Counted from the stretch's first letter, positions 48,289-58,782 are shown. The stretch: 64,000 bases of DNA from Syntrophomonas palmitatica JCM 14374 (GCF_001311885.1 NZ_BBCE01000009.1:1-64000); one strand, 5' to 3'. Notes: a model not told the origin generated them from the sequence alone. A program made the numbers and translations.

Positions 48289-49191
48289 TTAGATTTGCAG
48301 CATGCGCTGCAGTGAAACCATGGCTTTTTGCCGGATATCATGAGCAACATCTACCTGTTCCGACAGCGTCTCCATAGCGTTTGCCAGTTTTTCCAGCCTG
48401 ATTAACTTCATATCCGCACAGCTAAAACCGCTGCGGGCCATATAGAATTTCTTGTGCGGACTGTTCTTCCGCAGGCGGTGCAGCAGTCCCTCTTCGGTGC
48501 CGATAATGAACTCATTTTCAGGACTGTTTTCCACATGTTTTAAAATTCCGGCCGTTGAAAGTACCGCATCAGCACCGCTGTAACCTCCGGCGGCATTCGG
48601 GATGAACCACCACCGGCGCGCGGGATGCAAAGTTTTCTGTGCTTCTATTTCCCTGCGGCTGAGCGCGTCGTGAACCGGACAGCACCCGGCCCATAGAATC
48701 ATGTCCCGGCCCGTTTCACGCTGGATATAACTGCCGAGATTGCGATCCGGCACAAAGATAATCTCCCGGTCAGCGGGAATGGACCGCACCACACTAATTG
48801 CGTTCGATGATGTGCAGCAGATATCGCTTTCCGCTTTTACCTCTGCGGAAGAATTAACATAACAGACTACCATCGCCCCGGGATGCAGTTCTTTCAGGCG
48901 TTTTAAGCCATCAGCATCAACCATGTCAGCCATAGGACAACCGGCCTGTGGTTCAGGCAAAATAACCGTTTTATCAGGATTTAAAATCTTCGCGCTTTCA
49001 GCCATAAAGCGAACTCCGCAGAACACAATGACCCTGGCGTCTGTTACCGCAGCCTGGCGGGCTAACTCCAGGGAATCTCCCACAAAATCAGCTGCGTCCT
49101 GAATTTCCGGCAGTTGATAATAATGCGCCATTATCACAGCGCCCAGTTCGTTTTTGCGCCTGCTTATATACGCAAGCAGTTCAGCAGACAT
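48289..49191 (-). CDS. nadA: Quinolinate synthase NadA
   Basis: 300 residues from the ATG at 49189-49191, which has AAAGGAGC upstream; a longer frame to 49239 has no site and adds atypical residues. The 4Fe-4S ligand cysteines are in VIFCGVRFMAES, SDICCTSSNA and ILWAGCCPVHD. IMAHYYQLPEIQDAADFVGD opens the first domain. It condenses iminoaspartate with dihydroxyacetone phosphate to quinolinate in an oxygen-sensitive reaction. It is the first gene of nadABC, and CACAGAT copy J lies between it and panD. Confidence 0.96.
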   Translation of the reverse strand: MSAELLAYISRRKNELGAVIMAHYYQLPEIQDAADFVGDSLELARQAAVTDARVIVFCGVRFMAESAKILNPDKTVILPEPQAGCPMADMVDADGLKRLKELHPGAMVVCYVNSSAEVKAESDICCTSSNAISVVRSIPADREIIFVPDRNLGSYIQRETGRDMILWAGCCPVHDALSRREIEAQKTLHPARRWWFIPNAAGGYSGADAVLSTAGILKHVENSPENEFIIGTEEGLLHRLRKNSPHKKFYMARSGFSCADMKLIRLEKLANAMETLSEQVDVAHDIRQKAMVSLQRMLQI

Positions 49192-49226
49192 AAGCCGCTC
49201 CTTTGAGGTTAAAGTACGAAATATAA

Positions 49227-49367
49227 CACAGATATACACATATTTTTACAGATACACACAGATTATTTTAAAATCATAAATATTAGTTTTTACGTATCAA
49301 CCGCTATTAAATATAACCATACAAATATATCAGTGTACATCAGGATTCAATCTGTGTTCATCTGTGG
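49227..49367. repeat. CACAGAT-family element, copy J
   Basis: The left end has AACACAGATATACACATATT, then ACAGATACACACAGATT; the right end has TCAATCTGTGTTCATCTGTGG. Four partial units per end make the tandem structure easy to see. It lies between panD and nadA. Confidence 0.8.
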
Positions 49368-49379
49368 TCAATTATCTTC

Positions 49380-49751
49380 TTATTCGTAACTCCCCTGGCA
49401 TACTTTTACTATCTCGTTCTTTTCATTCACATAAACCAGCCGGGGTTTATGCGATCTGGCTTCCTCGTCATTGAGCACCGTATAGGTCAGGATAATCACT
49501 ACATCATCCTTTTGCACCTTCCGGGCCGCTGCTCCGTTCAAGCAAATAACTCCTGAACCCCGCTCTCCCCCAATAACGTAGGTATCAAAGCGTTCACCAT
49601 TATTATTATTTACTATAGTCACTTTTTCATTATCCAGGATGTCGGCGGCATCCATTAAATTACGATCAATGGTGATACTGCCCACGTAGTTCAGGTTGGC
49701 ATCTGTGACCACAGCGCGGTGAAGCTTGGACTTGAGCATGTGACGAAACAC
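49380..49751 (-). CDS. panD: Aspartate 1-decarboxylase
   Basis: 123 residues from a GTG at 49749-49751. This start is preferred because it restores the family opening [19 protein letters not shown] and follows GGAGG; the open frame extends 30 bases further into pan[19 protein letters not shown] contains the Gly-Ser bond that self-cleaves to form the pyruvoyl cofactor. [19 protein letters not shown] is the substrate-side motif. It makes beta-alanine from aspartate for PanC. Four bases separate it from panC. Confidence 0.95.
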   Translation of the reverse strand: MFRHMLKSKLHRAVVTDANLNYVGSITIDRNLMDAADILDNEKVTIVNNNNGERFDTYVIGGERGSGVICLNGAAARKVQKDDVVIILTYTVLNDEEARSHKPRLVYVNEKNEIVKVCQGSYE

Positions 49752-49755
49752 TTTG

Positions 49756-50602
49756 TTACACCTCCACCAACAGATTATCAATCAAACGTGTATTCCCGAA
49801 TTTTACCGCCAGGGCAATTAAAATCCTGCCCTCAATCATATCAATTTCCGCCAGGTCATCGGCCCGGTAAAGTTCAACATAATCGATTCGCGCCAATGGT
49901 GCGGTTTCTATTATATCTCTGATACGGTTTAGGATGTTTTGCGGGCTTTTTTCCCCCGCCTCAATCATCTCCCGGGCCACAGCCAGAGACTGGCTTAAAA
50001 CCAGAGCCTGCCTGCGCTCCTCCGCATTAAGATACACATTACGCGAACTCATGGCCAGGCCGTCTTTTTCTCTTACTATGGGCGCTCACAATCTGTAAGG
50101 GAAAGTTCAATTCTCGTACCATTTTTTCAATGACGAGTACCTGCTGCGCATCCTTTTGCCCGAAAAACGCCCGGTTCGGTTGACAAATATTAAAGAGCTT
50201 TGCCACCACGGTAGCCACGCCTTTAAAATGGCCGGGACGCGACGCCCCGCAAAGCTTGGCTGTAACCTGCCCTTCAATTTCCACAAAGCTGTTGTACCCC
50301 GGAGGATACATTTCTGCCGCCGCAGGGGCAAAAACAGCATCGGCCTTCTCTTTCTCCAGCATTTCCAGGTCTTTGCTGAGGTCGCGCGGGTACTTGTCCA
50401 GGTCTTCATTCGCTCCAAACTGTATGGGGTTGACAAATATGCTTACCACCACAACATCTGTCTGGCGCCGGGCTTCCCGCACGAGGGACAGATGGCCCTC
50501 GTGCAGGTATCCCATAGTCGGCACCAAACCGATGGTCTTGCCCTGGTTTTTCTGGTCTGTGCACCAGTTTTGCATTTCATTAACTGTGTTAAACACTTGC
50601 AT
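49756..50602 (-). CDS. panC: Pantothenate synthetase, one frameshift
   Basis: The first frame (50039-50602) has the HIGH-type motif [37 protein letters not shown] and FFGQKDAQQ. It then reads [11 protein letters not shown] instead of the expected [20 protein letters not shown]. One missing C at GGG 50080-50082 (plus strand) explains the change, and the second frame (49756-50052) continues with [16 protein letters not shown]. Corrected length is about 281 residues, normal for PanC. It joins pantoate and beta-alanine with ATP. Since loss would block CoA synthesis and the rest is intact, a sequencing indel is the best explanation. Confidence 0.93.
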
Positions 50603-50620
50603 AAATTACTCCCCAAAATA

Positions 50621-51451
50621 TCAATACAGCTTTTCCAGCACATCATCAGCGATGGTGTAACCATGTTCCGGTCCCGGGAAGCTGCCTTCCTCGACTTCGC
50701 GGCGGTAGGCCTGCAGTGCTTCCATTATTATGGGCTGAAGATCGGCATATTTTTTAACAAACTTGGGTATATGCCCCCCGAACATGCCCAGCATATCGTT
50801 TATAACCAAAACCTGCCCGTCGCAGTAATGCCCAGCGCCAATACCAATGGTGGGGACGGTTAGTTCCTCGGTTATACGCTTGGCCAGGTCAGTCGGTACC
50901 GCTTCCAGTACTATGCTGAATACTCCGGCCTCTTCCAGCGCTTTAGCGTCCTTAATCAGCTTACGGGCCGTTTCCAGGTCTTTGCCTTGAACTTTGAAAC
51001 CGCCAAACTGGTGCACCGACTGGGGTGTAAGGCCTATATGCCCTACCACCGGGATTTGAGCGTCCAGTATGGCTTTAATGGTATCGACCCTTTCCTGTCC
51101 GCCTTCCAGTTTTACCGCCTGCGCGCCGCCTTCTTGAATGAAGCGTCCGGCATTTCTGACGGCTTCAGGAATCGACACATGATATGAAAGAAAAGGCATA
51201 TCACCTACTACCATGGCGTTTTTAGCCGCCCGGCTGACGGCCCGGGTGTGATGAATCATATCATCCATGGTAACAGCCAGGGTATTCTCATAACCCAATA
51301 TGACATTCCCCAATGAGTCGCCGACCAGGATCATATCGATTCCGGCGCTGTCAACCATGGCGGCCAGGGAATAATCATAGGAAGTCAGCATTGTGATTTT
51401 TTGTTTTGTGGCTTTTTTATCTCTTAATACGGATGTAGTAATACGTGCCAT
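50621..51451 (-). CDS. panB: 3-methyl-2-oxobutanoate hydroxymethyltransferase
   Basis: 276 residues. [20 protein letters not shown] at residues 20-39, [30 protein letters not shown] and [16 protein letters not shown] are all PanB signatures; the metal-binding aspartates are in VGDSLG and GDMPF. It transfers a hydroxymethyl group from methylene-tetrahydrofolate to 2-oxoisovalerate, giving ketopantoate. The folate genes just upstream supply its cofactor. panC follows 18 bases on. The ketopantoate reductase panE is not seen. Confidence 0.97.
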   Translation of the reverse strand: MARITTSVLRDKKATKQKITMLTSYDYSLAAMVDSAGIDMILVGDSLGNVILGYENTLAVTMDDMIHHTRAVSRAAKNAMVVGDMPFLSYHVSIPEAVRNAGRFIQEGGAQAVKLEGGQERVDTIKAILDAQIPVVGHIGLTPQSVHQFGGFKVQGKDLETARKLIKDAKALEEAGVFSIVLEAVPTDLAKRITEELTVPTIGIGAGHYCDGQVLVINDMLGMFGGHIPKFVKKYADLQPIIMEALQAYRREVEEGSFPGPEHGYTIADDVLEKLY

Positions 51452-51516
51452 TATTGAATCCCCCTTAAGCCCGTCTGTTTCTTCGTCTGCAGGGTCACAG
51501 TCAGATGATTGCCTGG

Positions 51517-52412
51517 TCAGCTGTTAACATTAGCCCTGGAAAGCTGGCGTATAAAGGCCTTCTGAAACTCTTTCATCAGCTGGGAATCAATAGTGCCTTT
51601 TTCCACCGCCACCGGAGCGGTAAAAAATCCCAGCCAGCTGTAGAGCTTCGAAAGCTCAGGCGCCATTTCATCCAGGCAATCCAGATGTTTGGCTATAGTC
51701 CCCAGGTCACCGCGAGCTATGGGTCCGGTCAAAGCCTTGGGTATCCCGATATTTTCAATATTTTTTATGGTCCCACTAATCAGCGGCATCAAGGCCTTTG
51801 TGGCCATCTGGCGAGGAATCCCTGTGGATTCCAGCAGCTTGATCCCAAAATCTATTATAGTCACCAGGTAATTGGAGACTACACAAGCTCCGGCATGATA
51901 CAAAGGCTTGGCCTTGCGGTCAATAAAGAAATACTCTCCACCCAGCGTCTCTACGATGCAAACCGCGAATTCATAGGCTTCCTTATCCCCTTCGATACTG
52001 AATATCGAACCGGGCAGTATTTCTATAGCCCGTTCGGGATTAGCAAAAGACTGCAAAGGGTGAACTGATAGAACCAGGGCTCCGAATTCCCTGGCCCGGT
52101 CAAGAATTTCCGATGACTGAGCGCCGCTCATGTGGACTATAACCTGTCCCTCATGAAAGGCCTTTGCTTCCGCCAGGCTACCCGCTACGTCCTGAATAGC
52201 CGTGTCAGAAGTAGTAATAAATAAGATGTCTGCCGAGCGAGAAACTTCCTGGGGTGAAGAATAGGCGGTACATCCGATCCGTTCCACAAGCTGTTTTGTA
52301 GATTCGGATTTAACATCATACACACCCGTAATCTCGTAATCTTTCTGGTTGAGTACCACCCAACTGCCGTTCCTACAACTCCCGCCCCGATAATGCCGAT
52401 TCGTTTTCTCAC
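51517..52412 (-). CDS. Rossmann-like DUF2520 protein, one frameshift
   Basis: GTG at 52410-52412, after GAAGGAGGG, starts [17 protein letters not shown], an NAD(P)-binding turn. The frame is then lost at CCC 52359-52361 (one G missing on the minus strand), and the remaining 51517 frame continues [20 protein letters not shown]. The family core [11 protein letters not shown] (near residue 120) and [20 protein letters not shown] near 165-184 are present. Corrected length is about 298 residues. These ketopantoate-reductase/ProC-like proteins sit beside panBCD in many Clostridia, and a missing panE makes a role as alternative ketopantoate reductase an attractive inference. That is not shown here. 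Confidence 0.82.
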
Positions 52413-52522
52413 TCTCGAACCCTCCTTCAGGGTCAGTGATATCCACGCCTGTTTAAAGCTCCAGGTCCTGGTCGTAAATGATCCAGGCGATCTGCTCTTC
52501 CAGGAATACCGGCGGGAGACCC

Positions 52523-53015
52523 CTATATTTTTCTGATTGATTGCGTTTCCTTCTCGGTCTGGACTCTACTCAACACCTCCCTAAGTTTGGTTCCATCGTC
52601 CGGAAATACTAATTCCGCGTCAATTTCGGCCAAGGGAACCAGGACAAACAACCTTTGACGCATGTACGGATGAGGCACTTTGACTTCATCATCATCAATC
52701 ACCTCGCGGCCGTACAAAAGGAGATCCAGGTCTATAATCCGAGGGCCCCATTTTTCAACGTGCTGGCGGCCCATTTTAATTTCAATATCCTGTAAATGGT
52801 GTAAGAAATCCAGAGCTGGCAGATCGGTTCTTACCTGCAGCACCTGGTTGATAAATTCGCCTTGATCCGTCATGCCCCAGGGGGCGGTATTATAAAGAGA
52901 CGAAGCCCCTGTTATTATGGTCTGAGGAATCCCGCTATTTCGTTTACGGCCTGTTTTATATAATATACCCGCGGCTCAATGTTCGATCCCAGCCCCAGGT
53001 AAGTTAAAATTTCAT
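52523..53015 (-). CDS. folK: 2-amino-4-hydroxy-6-hydroxymethyldihydropteridine pyrophosphokinase, two frameshifts
   Basis: Only the last 116 residues form a clean frame, with WGPRIIDLDLLLYG and KVPHPYMRQRLFVLVPLAEI, the HPPK signatures. The N-terminus is in other frames: LTYLGLGSNIEPRVYYIKQA, then GIPQTIITGASSLYNTAPWG. One missing G at CCC 52931-52933 joins these. One missing A at TTT 53010-53012 puts them in frame with ATG 53013-53015, which has GAGGGTG upstream. Corrected length is about 164 residues. It activates the pterin alcohol with ATP before FolP. Two indels in one essential 490-base gene argue for low local consensus quality. Confidence 0.9.
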
Positions 53016-53085
53016 AGATATTTTCACCCTCTAAATTAGCATATACCCTGCCTATTGGGCAAGCAATATTTTGGGGATTTTAATA

Positions 53086-53140
53086 GCCGCAGATTAACTA
53101 TGAGTTAAAATCATCTGTGTTAATCTGTGTGTATCTGTGG
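53086..53140. repeat. CACAGAT-family element, copy K (short form)
   Basis: GCCGCAGATTAACTATGAG on the left faces TCATCTGTGTTAATCTGTG and TGTATCTGTGG on the right. It lies between folB and folK, and its end is 5 bases from the folB stop. Confidence 0.75.
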
Positions 53141-53144
53141 TTAA

Positions 53145-53504
53145 TCAAGCTCTCTCCCGGCGGAGGCGGACGGCGAAGTATTCGAATTCTCCCTCCAGCG
53201 GAGCTTCAGGTTTATATACGGTTATTTCCACGGTTTGCACCGGAAACTTATCCAGAATATTGGCAGCGATATCGCCTGCCAGGGCTTCAATCAGGTTAAA
53301 GCTTTTGTTTTCCACTATATCCCGTACCAGCTCATAAATCCGGGCATAATCCACGGTATATCCTATATCGTCTTCCCGACTGGCTTTTTCGAGATCCATA
53401 AACAGTTCTAAATCAACCTTGAATGGCTGCGCCTGCAACTTCTCCTGCGGCAGCACCCCATGACATCCCTTAAACTGCAGACCCCGGGCTATTATCTTAT
53501 CCAT
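53145..53504 (-). CDS. folB: Dihydroneopterin aldolase
   Basis: 119 residues. DKIIARGLQFKGCHGVLPQE (residues 2-21) is the FolB opening with its catalytic-loop glutamate. GYTVDYARIYELVRDIVENK near residue 48 has the substrate tyrosine, and FNLIEALAGDIAANIL follows. It cleaves dihydroneopterin to the 6-hydroxymethyl pterin in folate synthesis. It overlaps folP by 8 bases and leads toward folK, the order of the pathway. Confidence 0.95.
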   Translation of the reverse strand: MDKIIARGLQFKGCHGVLPQEKLQAQPFKVDLELFMDLEKASREDDIGYTVDYARIYELVRDIVENKSFNLIEALAGDIAANILDKFPVQTVEITVYKPEAPLEGEFEYFAVRLRRERA

Positions 53505-54690
53505 TTTCCCGCATCACCGCCCAGGTCATATCAGCAATGCGCCGGCTGGCCTTAACATCATGCACACGTATAATATCCGCGCCGTTCATTACCGCCACAG
53601 CCGCTACCGCCAGGCTGCCTTCCAACCGATCATCTACTTCCAAATCAAGGGTTTGGCCGATAAATCTTTTGCGGGATGCACCCAGCAAAACCGGGTAACC
53701 CAGACTTCTGAACTCGGCCAAATGCTTGATAATTAACCGGTTTTGAGCCGCATTTTTTCCAAAACCGATACCCGGGTCAACCACAATTTGGTCCCTGGTC
53801 AATCCGCCCTGCAGGGCCTGGTCAATAGACTCCTCCAGTTCAATCAGGATATCGGATATCAAATCCTCATAGGGTTCATTTTGCTTAAGCTGCATGCGAT
53901 TATGCATAAGAACCACCGGGGCTTGATGCTCGATCAACACCGGCAGCAAGGAATCATCCATCTGCAACCGGCCAATGTCGTTTATTATATGAACCCCTCG
54001 CTCCAAACAGGCCCGGGCTACCTTACCGCGGAAGGTATCAACCGATACCAGGCAATTTTCCTGCAGGAGTTTTTCAACTACGGGCAAAACCCGCCCCAAC
54101 TCCTGGTCTTCATCCGCCATTTCCGAACCGGGCCGCGATGAAGCCCCCCCGACATCGATTATATCAGCGCCTTCTTCCAGCATCTGCCGCGCATGTTCCA
54201 AAGCCCGCCCGGGGTCGATGTATCGTCCCCCGTCAGAGAAGGAATCGGGAGTAACATTTAATATTCCCATTATTAATGGACGCTGGCCCAGCTGCAATTC
54301 CCGGCCTCCCGCCAAACGCAGAACCCTTTCTTTGGGTTCTGCAGCCGCCAGGATGGACTCGATCTCAGCCGCCAAACCTTTGAGGCCAAAGGGCTGAATT
54401 TTGAGCTTGTCCAGCAATAAACGGTATTGTTTCGTGGTGCCTAAAAGCAAAACATCGCCGCAGCCTTCACCAGACAGAGCCTGACGAGCTATAGCGGCTT
54501 CTCCGCCCTTGGAGAGCATTTCTTGTTTTATTATCAGGGCGGCGCGGGCGGAGATATTTTTTAATTTCAGGCAGTGAAAAAAAGCCTTGGGCAGCAGATA
54601 CTGGTAAGCGCCCGGGTCAACGCCCACGGCTTCCAGCAAGCCCCTGGCTTCCTGTTCATTATATATTTTCACCACATGATGCCCCGGCAT
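53497..54690 (-). CDS. folP: Dihydropteroate synthase with N-terminal extension
   Basis: 397 residues, about 120 longer than the minimal enzyme. The TIM-barrel core starts at RPLIMGILNVTPDSFSDGG (near residue 136) and continues with DIIDVGGASSRPGSEMADE (near 174) and VVDPGIGFGKNAAQNRLI (near 299). It condenses the pterin pyrophosphate with p-aminobenzoate and is the sulfonamide target. The first 130 residues (EQEARGLLEAVGVDPGAY and later) match the extension found in other Clostridial FolP proteins, whose role I do not know. Two bases separate it from the HD gene stop. Confidence 0.95.
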   Translation of the reverse strand: MPGHHVVKIYNEQEARGLLEAVGVDPGAYQYLLPKAFFHCLKLKNISARAALIIKQEMLSKGGEAAIARQALSGEGCGDVLLLGTTKQYRLLLDKLKIQPFGLKGLAAEIESILAAAEPKERVLRLAGGRELQLGQRPLIMGILNVTPDSFSDGGRYIDPGRALEHARQMLEEGADIIDVGGASSRPGSEMADEDQELGRVLPVVEKLLQENCLVSVDTFRGKVARACLERGVHIINDIGRLQMDDSLLPVLIEHQAPVVLMHNRMQLKQNEPYEDLISDILIELEESIDQALQGGLTRDQIVVDPGIGFGKNAAQNRLIIKHLAEFRSLGYPVLLGASRKRFIGQTLDLEVDDRLEGSLAVAAVAVMNGADIIRVHDVKASRRIADMTWAVMRENG

Positions 54691-54691
54691 G

Positions 54692-55213
54692 TTAATACTC
54701 CAGGCTGCTTAAGCTGGCATCGCGGTTTTTCATTTTAGGGCATACATTTTGGGCCGGGCATTCCAGACACAGGTGCGACAGGTTGTCGGCCCGGTGCAGC
54801 CTCTCCCCCAGGAAGCTCATATCCATGCTTATATTACGGTGTTCAAATATGCCCTGGCAGATAATTTCAATCTCCTGTTCGTTAAACAAGGCCCGGGGCA
54901 AAACCTCACGGGCCAGCCGGGAGCCATATGAGGCATGGTCTGTTCCGGTCTGGAATTCCTTCCATTTTCCGATATCGTGCAAAAGCCCGGCGGCGTAAAT
55001 CACCTCTTTAGCAGCCAGCTTTCCGCTCAAACCAGATTCCTTTATGAAATAGTTCAGATCGTTGTTTTCCAGTACCAGTATGTAGGTTATGCGGGCTACG
55101 TCCAGGTGGTGCCTGAAATCGTGCTGACAATAGGCGTTGATTTCTTCATCCATATTGCGCTGGATATAGTCTTTATACATCGTATCGTTAATCAATAAAT
55201 CTATTCTTTTCAT
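54692..55213 (-). CDS. HD-domain phosphohydrolase
   Basis: 173 residues. The HD metal site is seen as HHLDVARITYI (first His), GLLHDIGKWKEFQTGTDHAS (residues about 76-95) and a later EHRNISMDMSF. The C-terminus has a C-x2-C-x5-C cluster in CLECPAQNVCP that could bind zinc or iron-sulfur. HD proteins hydrolyse nucleotides or phosphate esters. The position directly before folP hints at a role in pterin or folate precursor dephosphorylation, for which a dedicated enzyme is often missing. That is inference. Confidence 0.82.
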   Translation of the reverse strand: MKRIDLLINDTMYKDYIQRNMDEEINAYCQHDFRHHLDVARITYILVLENNDLNYFIKESGLSGKLAAKEVIYAAGLLHDIGKWKEFQTGTDHASYGSRLAREVLPRALFNEQEIEIICQGIFEHRNISMDMSFLGERLHRADNLSHLCLECPAQNVCPKMKNRDASLSSLEY

Positions 55214-55475
55214 ATCCTCACCCTTTCACAAAGGTATACTGGTATTTTATTATATTAAACGAAGAGCGGGAAAATCCTTCATAACTCTATTAATTTATTC
55301 GTTTTCATGGCAAAATGTTTCACCGCTTGCCATATTTTTCATATGCGATGGTATAAATTAATATAACCGGGTATATCCCCGGTTATTCTTATTTTATCAT
55401 TGAACCGCACAGTATTTTCTGATGGTTGACTTGGGAAGGGTTCAGCACGTTAGTGTCAATCTGCGGCTATTATAT

Positions 55476-57287
55476 TTATTCCGGCTGGTCCTGCATAATT
55501 TTTTCGAACTCGTCCGCTTCCATGGTTTCATGTTCTATCAGATAAGCGGCTATCTGGTGGAGTTTTTCCATATGCTCCTGCAATATCTTTTCCGCTTTAT
55601 GATAACAGGTGTCAATGAATAAACTGGCTTCTTTATCGATAGCATAGGCTATGGCATCAGAATAGTTGCGGTCGCGGGAAATGTCCCGGCCCAGGAAAAC
55701 CTCCTCGCTCTTATGACCAAAGGTAAGCGGGCCCAGTTCATCAGACATCCCGTATTCGGTAATCATTTTGCGCACGATACTGCTGGCTCGTTCCAGGTCA
55801 TTTTGCGCCCCGGTGCTGACATCGTTTAATACCAGCGCTTCGGCGACGCGCCCGCCGAGCAGGGTGCTGACCTCGTCTAAGAGATAGGACTTGGTGATAT
55901 AATTACGGTCCTCTTCCGGCAGCAAAAGGGTATAACCCCCGGCTCTCCCGCGCGGAATAATCGATATCTTATGCAGCTTGTCAGTATGGGGCAGAATATA
56001 ACCGACCAGGCCGTGTCCGGCTTCATGGTAGGCCACCAGGCGCTTCTCTTTGTCTGAAATAACCCGGGTCTTCTTCTCCGGTCCGGCTATGACCCTTTCG
56101 ATAGATTCTTCCATCTCCTCCATGCCTACGGTCTCTTTGTTGCGGCGGGCGGCTAACAGAGCGGCTTCATTGACCAGGTTGGCCAGATCGGCGCCGGTAA
56201 AACCGGGAGTGCGTTTGGCCAAAATCGATAAATTCACATCCTGAGCCAGAGGCTTGCCTTTGACATGGACTTCCAAAATGGCTTCCCGCCCTTTGACATC
56301 CGGTTTGTCTATTAATATATGACGGTCAAAACGTCCAGGCCTCAACAAAGCCGGGTCCAGAATATCCGGGCGGTTGGTGCCGGCCATAACAATAATGCCT
56401 TCATTGGTGCTGAACCCGTCCATCTCCACCAGGAGCTGGTTTAAGGTCTGCTCCCTCTCATCATGGCCCCCGCCCAGTCCGGCGCCTCGCTGGCGGCCCA
56501 CAGCATCGATCTCATCAATAAATACTATACAGGGGGAGTTGCGCTTGGCCTGTTCGAAGAGGTCTCTGACCCGGGCCGCGCCCACACCTACGAACATTTC
56601 CACAAAATCGGAACCGCTGATGGAGAAGAAGGGCACCCCGGCCTCACCGGCTACGGCTTTGGCCATAAGGGTTTTGCCTGTGCCGGGGGCGCCGAATAAT
56701 AGTACGCCTTTGGGAATCTTGGCCCCGATGCGAATGAATTTCTGCGGGTTTTTGAGGAACTCGACCACTTCCTGCATTTCCTCTTTGGCCTCTTCGGCTC
56801 CGGCCACATCGGCAAACGTGACCTTAACATCTTCAGGAGACATCATCCGCGCCCGGCTGCGCCCGAACTGCATTACCCGGTTGCCTCCGCCCTGAGTCTG
56901 ATTCATGATAAATATCAGGAAAGCAATTAAAATGATAATCGGGAAAAGGGTGGTCAAAAGCGACATCCACCAGGGGGTAGGAGGTACGCGGTCTATGGTA
57001 TAATCAACCTTTTGCTCGTTCAATACCTGGATGAGATCACTCTCTTTGGGGGCGGTAGTGATAAACAATTTGTCATTTCTAAGCTTACCCTGAACATTAT
57101 AAATGTTGTCATCTACTTCAATCTTAACGCTCTTTACCTGTCCCTGCTGCAGTTTGCTCAAAAATTGGGGATAGGTGTACTTGCTGGCCTCTTCCCCGGA
57201 CTTTGAAGTAAACTGAATGGCAAACAGGGCCAACAGGACGATGAGCGCGTATATGGCTATGTTTTTCAGAGCTTTATTCAAAGCCAT
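55476..57287 (-). CDS. ftsH: ATP-dependent zinc metalloprotease FtsH
   Basis: 603 residues, normal length. Two transmembrane helices (residues about 9-26 and 108-128) enclose a short external domain. Then come the AAA module (Walker [20 protein letters not shown], Walker [15 protein letters not shown], second region of homology [10 protein letters not shown]) and the zinc protease motif HEAGH near residue 418. It degrades unstable membrane and regulatory proteins as a membrane-bound hexamer. A strong promoter lies just upstream. tilS is the preceding gene, as in many Firmicutes; the usual hpt between them is absent. Confidence 0.98.
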   Translation of the reverse strand: MALNKALKNIAIYALIVLLALFAIQFTSKSGEEASKYTYPQFLSKLQQGQVKSVKIEVDDNIYNVQGKLRNDKLFITTAPKESDLIQVLNEQKVDYTIDRVPPTPWWMSLLTTLFPIIILIAFLIFIMNQTQGGGNRVMQFGRSRARMMSPEDVKVTFADVAGAEEAKEEMQEVVEFLKNPQKFIRIGAKIPKGVLLFGAPGTGKTLMAKAVAGEAGVPFFSISGSDFVEMFVGVGAARVRDLFEQAKRNSPCIVFIDEIDAVGRQRGAGLGGGHDEREQTLNQLLVEMDGFSTNEGIIVMAGTNRPDILDPALLRPGRFDRHILIDKPDVKGREAILEVHVKGKPLAQDVNLSILAKRTPGFTGADLANLVNEAALLAARRNKETVGMEEMEESIERVIAGPEKKTRVISDKEKRLVAYHEAGHGLVGYILPHTDKLHKISIIPRGRAGGYTLLLPEEDRNYITKSYLLDEVSTLLGGRVAEALVLNDVSTGAQNDLERASSIVRKMITEYGMSDELGPLTFGHKSEEVFLGRDISRDRNYSDAIAYAIDKEASLFIDTCYHKAEKILQEHMEKLHQIAAYLIEHETMEADEFEKIMQDQPE

Positions 57288-57353
57288 TCTCTCCTTTAAT
57301 GCTTATACGAAGGGGTAACCATTTTTTTCATGTGTATAGAGATATACCGTAAT

Positions 57354-57382
57354 ATTGTAGCATACCGTGATACCCTTTTCAA
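57354..57382 (-). promoter_or_regulatory. Promoter of ftsH
   Basis: On the minus strand TTGAAA (57382-57377), a 17-base spacer and TACAAT (57359-57354). It would give a leader of about 60 bases before the ftsH ATG. Confidence 0.75.
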
Positions 57383-57417
57383 TCATGGCCGCAAACGTGA
57401 CCGAAAACCTCTTTTCC

Positions 57418-58782
57418 TCATCGTTTCTGGACCACCAGTATATTCCGGGAATCTGGTCCTGCCGCGCCCCTTTGATCAATTCTTAAACCGAGCAGGGCAT
57501 ATATATTGCCTTTTTCGGCTGCCAGCAGCGGATAAAAGTCACGTTCAGCCCGGGGCAGTTTGATATCAATAAAAAAGTCCTTAATTTTCTTTTTGCCGTT
57601 CAGCCCGGTCGGATAAAAATAATCTCCCGGCTGGCGGCTGCGAATTACCAGGTCCTTTTCCAGTTTATCGTAGTCCAGGCAAGCCGCTTTGGTTTTCGGC
57701 ATATCCTGCCCGGCCGCAATAATCGTAAAAACCAGGGTACAGTCAATCTCCTTAATATATACTTCACCCGGTACCTTAACGGGATAGCAATAAGCCGGCG
57801 CTTTTGCATCCGGTTTACCCAGATGCAGTTCCTTATAATTCACCTGCGCGACCAGATCCTGACGCAGCTTGATTTGCCGTCCTGAGCCGGGCCTGGCCAA
57901 AAGTTCGCGTATATATTCGACATCAGCTATGCTCCACCCGCTCATGCCTTGCAGCAGGCCCAGCGCATGAAGCAGCAGACGCCGTTGATAAGCGGGATGA
58001 AAACCCTGCAGTTTCTGTATATTAAGGATTAGCTTGCCCGGGTCCTGCCGAATCAAAACCTGCGGCCACAGGATGCTGCTCTGCTGCTCCATGGCCTCAT
58101 TTTCATCCCGGGCAATATCAGCCAGGCGGTTTAGGTTCTCAACCATACGAGGATTAAAATTTTTCTCCAGGCAGGGAAGCAATTGGCGGCGAATACGATT
58201 GCGCAGATAATAGGTTTCGTTATTACTGGGATCCAGACAATAGGGGACTGAATTTTCCGCCAGGTAATCCATAATTTCCGCCCGGCGTACACAGAGCAGG
58301 GGCCGAATCAGATTGCCGTTTTCCGGCATAATGCTGCGTAAACCCTTAATGCCGCTGCCGCGGATGAGATTAAGCAGAACGCCCTCGGCCCGGTCGTCCT
58401 GATGATGAGCCGTAGCCATCTTTGTTCCCCCGGTTTCCTGCATGAGATCCCGGAAAAACTGATAGCGCGCATCCCGCCCCGCTTCTTCCAAAGATTTTCT
58501 CTCCTGCCGCGCCTTATTTCTGATGTCCTGACTCCGGCAATAGAACTCTATGCCCTGCTTGCGGCAATAGCCCCGGACTAATTCTTCTTCCTCCCCGGCT
58601 TCTTCCCGCAATTGATGGTTGAAATGGGCCGCGATGATTCTGCCTTCGAGTTCACGCATCAAGCCATGTAAAAGGTGCAAAAGAGCCATAGAATCCGGCC
58701 CCCCGGAAACTCCGACAATTACAACATCGCCGGCTGTAATCAGCCCCTGCTCAACAATGAATTTTTTAACCTTATCACGCAT
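57418..58782 (-). CDS. tilS: tRNA(Ile)-lysidine synthase
   Basis: 454 residues from the ATG at 58780-58782, with AAGGAAAG before it; an upstream ATG 39 bases earlier is less likely. The PP-loop VVIVGVSGGPDSMALLHLL (residues 20-38) binds ATP. ATAHHQDDRAEGVLLNLIRG and GIKGLRSI follow in family order, and the C-terminal domain has RSRQPGDYFYPTGLNGKKKI. It converts the wobble cytidine of tRNA-Ile (CAU) to lysidine, an essential change that lets it read AUA. ftsH follows. Confidence 0.96.
   Translation of the reverse strand: MRDKVKKFIVEQGLITAGDVVIVGVSGGPDSMALLHLLHGLMRELEGRIIAAHFNHQLREEAGEEEELVRGYCRKQGIEFYCRSQDIRNKARQERKSLEEAGRDARYQFFRDLMQETGGTKMATAHHQDDRAEGVLLNLIRGSGIKGLRSIMPENGNLIRPLLCVRRAEIMDYLAENSVPYCLDPSNNETYYLRNRIRRQLLPCLEKNFNPRMVENLNRLADIARDENEAMEQQSSILWPQVLIRQDPGKLILNIQKLQGFHPAYQRRLLLHALGLLQGMSGWSIADVEYIRELLARPGSGRQIKLRQDLVAQVNYKELHLGKPDAKAPAYCYPVKVPGEVYIKEIDCTLVFTIIAAGQDMPKTKAACLDYDKLEKDLVIRSRQPGDYFYPTGLNGKKKIKDFFIDIKLPRAERDFYPLLAAEKGNIYALLGLRIDQRGAAGPDSRNILVVQKR

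Noticed and set aside
48289-48800. Frameshift suspected in nadA because of the atypical N-terminus
   Set aside because: The odd first 16 residues disappear with the ATG at 49191, and the rest reads normally.
52441-52522. Short minus-strand frame after folK ending WIIYDQDLEL
   Set aside because: No start codon is available in frame, and it may only reflect another indel near the folK 3' end.
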